From: Chloroflexia bacterium
GTDB taxonomy: Bacteria; Chloroflexota; Chloroflexia; Thermomicrobiales; UBA6265
NCBI GenBank assembly: GCA_013694885.1
Contig: JACDBO010000393.1
Coordinates: 1-9,165 of the forward strand
Direction of reading: 5' to 3'
Length of the DNA stretch: 9,165 nt
Part shown: piece after piece, positions 6,701-9,165 of the stretch
How the letters are laid out: each line of letters opens with the position of its first letter
Numbering within the stretch: position 1 is the first letter of the stretch
The notes under the pieces: model-generated
The model's database searches: none
What the model was told of the DNA's origin: nothing
The model's input: only the letters and a program-made list of their open reading frames with translations
Made by a program: the position numbers and the translations under genes

Positions 6701-7197
6701 GCCTCCAGACGCACGGGCACGTCGGCGCGGTAGCCCCGCGATCGAGCCACAGCATCGAGGTCAAAACCGCCGGTCGATTCCTTGAGGATTGCCTCAGCCA
6801 GCGGCTGGTTTTCCGAGGCCAGCAGGTCCGGCAGGCCAAGCGTGTAGCGGACCCGGTCATCGATGGGCGCCAGCAGCGGGGGGTCGGTCGGCACACCGGC
6901 GCGCGAGCGGACGACCCGCCCGGCGTCGGCCTCGACGTGCCAGAGTTCGCCGTTCAGATGGAAGTCCCCGGCCAGCGCGTGTCCGCGTAGGGCGCCCGGA
7001 TGCGGCCAGAGCAACGCCTGGATCGCGCGCGCGGTCGTGCTCTTGCCCGAGGCATTCGGCCCGTAGACGATATTGATGTCCGGGCTGAGGTCGGTGATCG
7101 CATAGCCAGGATCGATACCCGGCGCCTTGCGCACGTCGACCGCGGTGAAGGCGAGGCGATCGCGCACTCGGCCGTTCGTTGGGTGGCGCTCGGTCAT
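3709..7197 (-). CDS. SbcC/Rad50/YhaN-like coiled-coil ATPase with C-terminal extension
   Basis: A 1162-residue ABC-type ATPase, predicted to work with the nuclease encoded just upstream in processing DNA ends. Walker A is GPNASGKST (46-54), the ABC signature LSSG (837-840) and Walker B LPILLDE (863-869), followed by a D-loop-like LGNSD. The two ATPase halves are split by long charged coiled coils (roughly 170-400 and 490-780). Between them lie two hydrophobic stretches (about 417-437 and 439-460), a predicted membrane hairpin as in YhaN-type proteins, where SbcC and Rad50 have a zinc hook. The protein has no cysteine, so no CxxC hook exists. After the ATPase lobe (ending near 912) there are about 250 further residues rich in Trp, Leu and charged helices that I cannot assign. 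ATG 7197 overlaps the nuclease stop as ATGA and has AGGGGAG four bases upstream. Lowest certainty: the cellular role and the DNA substrate. Confidence 0.9.
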   Translation of the reverse strand: MTERHPTNGRVRDRLAFTAVDVRKAPGIDPGYAITDLSPDINIVYGPNASGKSTTARAIQALLWPHPGALRGHALAGDFHLNGELWHVEADAGRVVRSRAGVPTDPPLLAPIDDRVRYTLGLPDLLASENQPLAEAILKESTGGFDLDAVARSRGYRADVPVRLEASRDSDAAMLRVRDAERAQQETAVQERQLAHLREAERRARQARTDAAQFRTALAFAHARFELARADETLAAFPPGLARATGDEDVQAADLGERLAALADRRREIQAALDQAEVERQASGLPDTILNEGVPRALRATAGELVRLDAEIAALQRDLQTAVAERDSHRRRLAADLTEAQVNALDTEGLRELAQLARDYDDIRVERQARAEVERWLGGVTPPANLDDLRRGVDALAKRLQTPNASEAGHIAARTRWAAYAGGALVILAAVGLAVLVHPAWLLFGVLGLLLIVFAWRYALPASTREATHHEARYRETSLPEPSSWTVAGIRARADELNAELTAALVEQEKAVRWGDLEQRRRALDLAYHEAEARRGNLIARYGVAPDLDEESLRLLAENLSRWQAADGRVRAVHGRLNAVGKERLTRDTALRDGLGRFGYTGGAFGAQLDDLDRRLRDLAEATARAQARREELSGALQPEFDRLERQRTAVYERIGVVSGDDRALHERLGRLGAYRDTVTLRQEREAVRDAAEQALALSPELKVIAPEQLQRRLEEAETAAADLDPTLREIAAVQTRIGDAKRKRDVEAALARRDAVRDRLRTARDEVAGQVVGDALLAHVRAETRDAALPIVFHRARELFTIITRGRYELQFEEGPPPAFSARDTTTALTLALDQLSSGTRVQLLMAIRLAFVENVEWGPKLPILLDETLGNSDELRAGAIIDAAIEIARNGRQVFYFTAQGDEVLRWQHRLDQIAIEERPGSTVIDLAEVRSAAGFERLPINVDQPLAEGLPVVAPDGMSRAEYGAALKVPGIDPWRDELGGVHLWHVVTDLDVLHGLVARDIRRWGQLAGLTSLGGRAGAVALGLDEATMRRAVARAALVETALETWRIGRARPVTARDLVESGAIAADARDDVAELLPSVNGDGEQLVARLRTGANFDASAVEKLETWLATNGYLAPGDPLPPDDLRARVLAAAAPTIERGDLSLRDVDEVLGQLPRG

Positions 7198-8516
7198 TCG
7201 ACTCCCCTCTGCTTGATCAGGGCTTGGAGCACGTTCCAGCCCTGCCGGCGCAGCATCCCGCGGGCCTCCGCCACATCAGGTTCAGGGTCGCTGGCGACGG
7301 TGGCGAAGACGCGCGCGCGGTGGACGGACTGAAGCCGCGTCACCGTGCGCCGCACGAGTTCGCGCTGTGCCCCGCTAAGTTGGTCCGGGTCATCGGACTC
7401 CAGCGCCGCGACGAGGCGGGCGATCTCGCCGACGGAGTCCGGTCGCCGCGTCAGCGGTTCGAGGTCGAAGGCGGGCCGGGTGTCGATCACCACCGTTCCT
7501 ATGGCCGCCACGACACCGCGCTCCTGGATATCGAGGGTGCGCGCCAGATCGTGAACGATCGCCGCCATCTCATCGTGGAGCGGCGTCCGCCCGCTCGCGG
7601 TGACTCGGCAGCAGACACAGAGCAGATGGCCCTGCGGGTCGTCGGCGAGCGCCTCGGCCAGGGCGTCGTGCAGTGCCCGGACGAGCGCGGTCTCGACATC
7701 GGCCGCCTCGCTCGCCTCGCCGAGTTCGATAGGTACGTCCTGATAGCGCACCGGCGCCAGCGCGACGAGGCGCGCCTGGACCGGCGCATCGGGAACGACT
7801 TCGACGATCCACGCGCCGTGCGGACCGGTCTCGTCCGCGTGCAGCGGACACGCGGCACCCGGTTCGAGCACTGCCACTCCCGCGGCCACGACAACGCTTG
7901 GCTGATGGACATGACCGGCGACCCAGAGCGCGACATTTTGGGCGGCGAGCTCGGCGCGAACGACCGGCGAGAAGTCCGCCGCGGTCCGCTCTCGGTCAAC
8001 GACGGTCCCGTGGAACATAGCGACGAGCGGCGGTGACTCGCCGCCTTCTGTGCCGGCCACGGCGGCGAAACCCGCCAGAGCATCGCCGTGGAACGTCTGG
8101 CCGGGCGCCGACCAGCCGGCGAGCCGCATGGTGGGTTGGCCGTCACGCTCGGCAGTCACGCCCTGCCAGCGACCGTCGCGGCCGAGCAACGTCAGACTTC
8201 CCGCCGCGTCGCCATCGGCGACACGGCGCAGCGTATCGACGTCGTGGTCACCGGCGACGGCGAAGACAGGGATGTCGTACCGGCTCAGCGTATTCAGCCC
8301 GCGTTCGAGCGATCCAACCGCCTCGAACAAGCGATTTTCGCGGTCAACCACATCGCCAGCGAGCAGCACGAGGTCGACGCGCTCCCGGAGCGCAGTCTCG
8401 ACGATCCGGTCCCAGACAACCGAGGTCGCGAACAGGGCCGAGTCGAGTCCGAGGTGTTCGGGGATGCCCGTCGCGCGGCGCCCGAGGTGGAGATCGCTGG
8501 CGCAAAGGAGTCTCAC
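7194..8516 (-). CDS. SbcD/Mre11/YhaO-like metallophosphoesterase, putative DNA repair exonuclease
   Basis: A 440-residue calcineurin-like phosphoesterase, the likely nuclease subunit partnering the coupled ATPase. The family motifs occur in order: Asp8-Leu-His10 (ASDLHLGR), GDVVD with Asp55 and Asp58, GDHD with Asp90 and His91, His169 in MFHG, and GHVH with His202 and His204. In the third motif the family normally has Asn (GNHD), a metal and phosphate contact; here the codon is GAC, Asp. The region around CVCCRVTASGRTPLH (300-314) matches the capping-domain strand seen in SbcD/YhaO proteins, and the helical C-terminus (about 345-440) would bind the ATPase coiled coil. I start at GTG 8516 because GGAAGGG lies six bases upstream and the homologous region begins at once; the frame extends upstream to an ATG at 8564 without a ribosome-binding site. 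Confidence 0.88.
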   Translation of the reverse strand: MRLLCASDLHLGRRATGIPEHLGLDSALFATSVVWDRIVETALRERVDLVLLAGDVVDRENRLFEAVGSLERGLNTLSRYDIPVFAVAGDHDVDTLRRVADGDAAGSLTLLGRDGRWQGVTAERDGQPTMRLAGWSAPGQTFHGDALAGFAAVAGTEGGESPPLVAMFHGTVVDRERTAADFSPVVRAELAAQNVALWVAGHVHQPSVVVAAGVAVLEPGAACPLHADETGPHGAWIVEVVPDAPVQARLVALAPVRYQDVPIELGEASEAADVETALVRALHDALAEALADDPQGHLLCVCCRVTASGRTPLHDEMAAIVHDLARTLDIQERGVVAAIGTVVIDTRPAFDLEPLTRRPDSVGEIARLVAALESDDPDQLSGAQRELVRRTVTRLQSVHRARVFATVASDPEPDVAEARGMLRRQGWNVLQALIKQRGVE

Positions 8517-8530
8517 GGCGTGCCCTTCCC

Positions 8531-8562
8531 GCTGACGGAAACGGTCGTCCACCACCGTCAGC
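8531..8562 (-). promoter_or_regulatory. Perfect inverted repeat in the nuclease leader, abutting the Shine-Dalgarno
   Basis: On + the arms are GCTGACGG (8531-8538) and CCGTCAGC (8555-8562), a perfect 8-bp inverted repeat around 16 bases; a further GGT/ACC pairing is possible inside. Read on -, the hairpin ends one base before GGGAAGGG, the Shine-Dalgarno of the nuclease gene, so folding could limit ribosome access. Read on +, it is followed by ATTTTT and looks like an intrinsic terminator that would stop transcription entering from the left. It could also be an operator for a dimeric repressor. The rest of the gap (8563-8644) has no convincing promoter or gene. Confidence 0.45.
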
Positions 8563-8644
8563 ATTTTTCAGCCATCGTCATCAGTACAGAGACGAGCCGC
8601 TGAATTGTGCCAGTGTGTCACATCAGCGAGGTGCGCCGGTGGCA

Positions 8645-9165
8645 TCAGCCGGGCGGGCGGCGCTCACCGATGAGCCACCAGGCGACGACGGCGCTTGCGG
8701 CCGCCATCGCGGCTCCGAGGAGCATCGCCAGGCGATAGCCGGCCAGAAACGACTCGTCTATGGCGCGTTCGACGGCGGCTGTGGCGTCCGCATCGAGATC
8801 GGGCGGCGGGATCATGCCGGCGAGCTGATCGCGCTCGGCGTCCAGCGCGCGCTGCGCCTCGGCGGGCATGGCGAGGTCGGTTTGGCGTTCGTCGAGTGAT
8901 TGGCCGAAGACACCGGAGACCACGATCCCGAAGACGGCGATGGCGAGCACGCCACCGGTGCGGGAGACGGCGTTGTTGATGCCGGAGGCGAGTCCGCTGT
9001 GGCTTTCCTCGACCGCGTTCATCACCGTCGTGGTCAGGGGCGCGACGGTCACGGTCAGGCCGAGTCCGAGCACCACGGCGGCCGGGAAGACCGTCAGCCA
9101 GTAGGAACCACCGACCCCCGGCAGCGCGAACAGTGCGAAACCGACCGCGGCGATGAGCGGCCCAA
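8645..9165 (-). CDS. DHA2-family (EmrB/QacA-like, 14-TM) MFS exporter, C-terminal part (5' partial)
   Basis: The frame is open from the right edge of the window to a TGA at 8647-8645 and gives 172 residues; the N-terminal two thirds lie outside. The stretch GLGLTVTVAPLTTTVMNAV followed by HSGLASGINNAVSRTGGVLAIAVFG is highly typical of helices 11-13 in the 14-helix DHA2 drug exporters, including the S-G-L-A-S-G-x-N-N-x-x-R pattern. An extracytoplasmic loop of about 60 acidic residues (from GQSLDERQTD) separates helix 13 from a last helix, LAMLLGAAMAAASAVVAWWL, and a short charged tail. The protein would be a proton-driven exporter in the inner membrane with unknown substrate. It is read in the same direction as the nuclease-ATPase pair, with a 128-base gap, so cotranscription is possible. 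Confidence 0.88.
   Translation of the reverse strand, partial: GPLIAAVGFALFALPGVGGSYWLTVFPAAVVLGLGLTVTVAPLTTTVMNAVEESHSGLASGINNAVSRTGGVLAIAVFGIVVSGVFGQSLDERQTDLAMPAEAQRALDAERDQLAGMIPPPDLDADATAAVERAIDESFLAGYRLAMLLGAAMAAASAVVAWWLIGERRPPG

Noticed and set aside
4268..7119. GGATCGATACC and the peptide PGIDP occur in both the N-terminal and C-terminal parts of the ATPase gene (7109-7119 and 4268-4278)
   Set aside because: Only 11 bases match and the surrounding residues differ, so a duplicated domain is not supported; chance is likely.
8606..8622. TGTGC-N7-TCACA resembling a CRP-type operator before the nuclease gene
   Set aside because: The spacing is one base too long for the usual TGTGA-N6-TCACA site, one arm is imperfect, and no promoter is seen beside it.

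Overview
This GC-rich bacterial window carries seven recognisable protein-coding regions, two of them cut by the window edges, plus a short unrecognised gene end at the left edge. Nothing in it names the organism. The GC-rich sequence, GTG starts, an SbcCD/YhaNO-type pair and a cell-wall lysin with a glucosaminidase-like front domain would fit a Chloroflexota (Thermomicrobia-like) or similar high-GC genome, but this is a weak inference.

Left part, all on +: the last 39 codons of an unrecognised gene (1-120), a Bcr/CflA-type drug exporter of the major facilitator superfamily (160-1401), then a two-gene MNT/HEPN cassette (1492-2224). In the cassette a minimal nucleotidyltransferase with an intact GS-x10-DxD motif overlaps by 11 bases a small HEPN-domain protein. 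Such pairs are usually toxin-antitoxin modules. A 247-base gap follows. It contains the best promoter in the window (TTGACG-16-GATAAT at 2307-2334), which drives an apparent two-domain peptidoglycan hydrolase (2472-3653): a degenerate glucosaminidase-like N-terminal domain and a zinc amidase C-terminal domain.

Right part, all on -: the remains of a DHA2-type (EmrB/QacA-like) exporter (8645-9165, C-terminus only), then a translationally coupled pair. The first is an SbcD/Mre11/YhaO-like metallophosphoesterase (8516-7194). The second is a 1162-residue SbcC/Rad50/YhaN-like ATPase (7197-3709). The two overlap by ATGA and should form one DNA-end-processing complex. The ATPase has no cysteine at all, so no zinc hook; it has a predicted two-helix membrane hairpin in the middle of the coiled coil and about 250 residues of extra C-terminal sequence of unknown function. 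The nuclease has GDHD where the family has GNHD. Its leader has a perfect 8-bp inverted repeat that abuts the Shine-Dalgarno sequence.

The + and - blocks converge at 3654-3708, where a small nested inverted repeat may serve as a shared terminator. There is no CRISPR array, rRNA, tRNA or insertion sequence that I can see. The most promising material for new biology is the ATPase-nuclease pair with its C-terminal extension, then the MNT/HEPN cassette and the unusual lysin.
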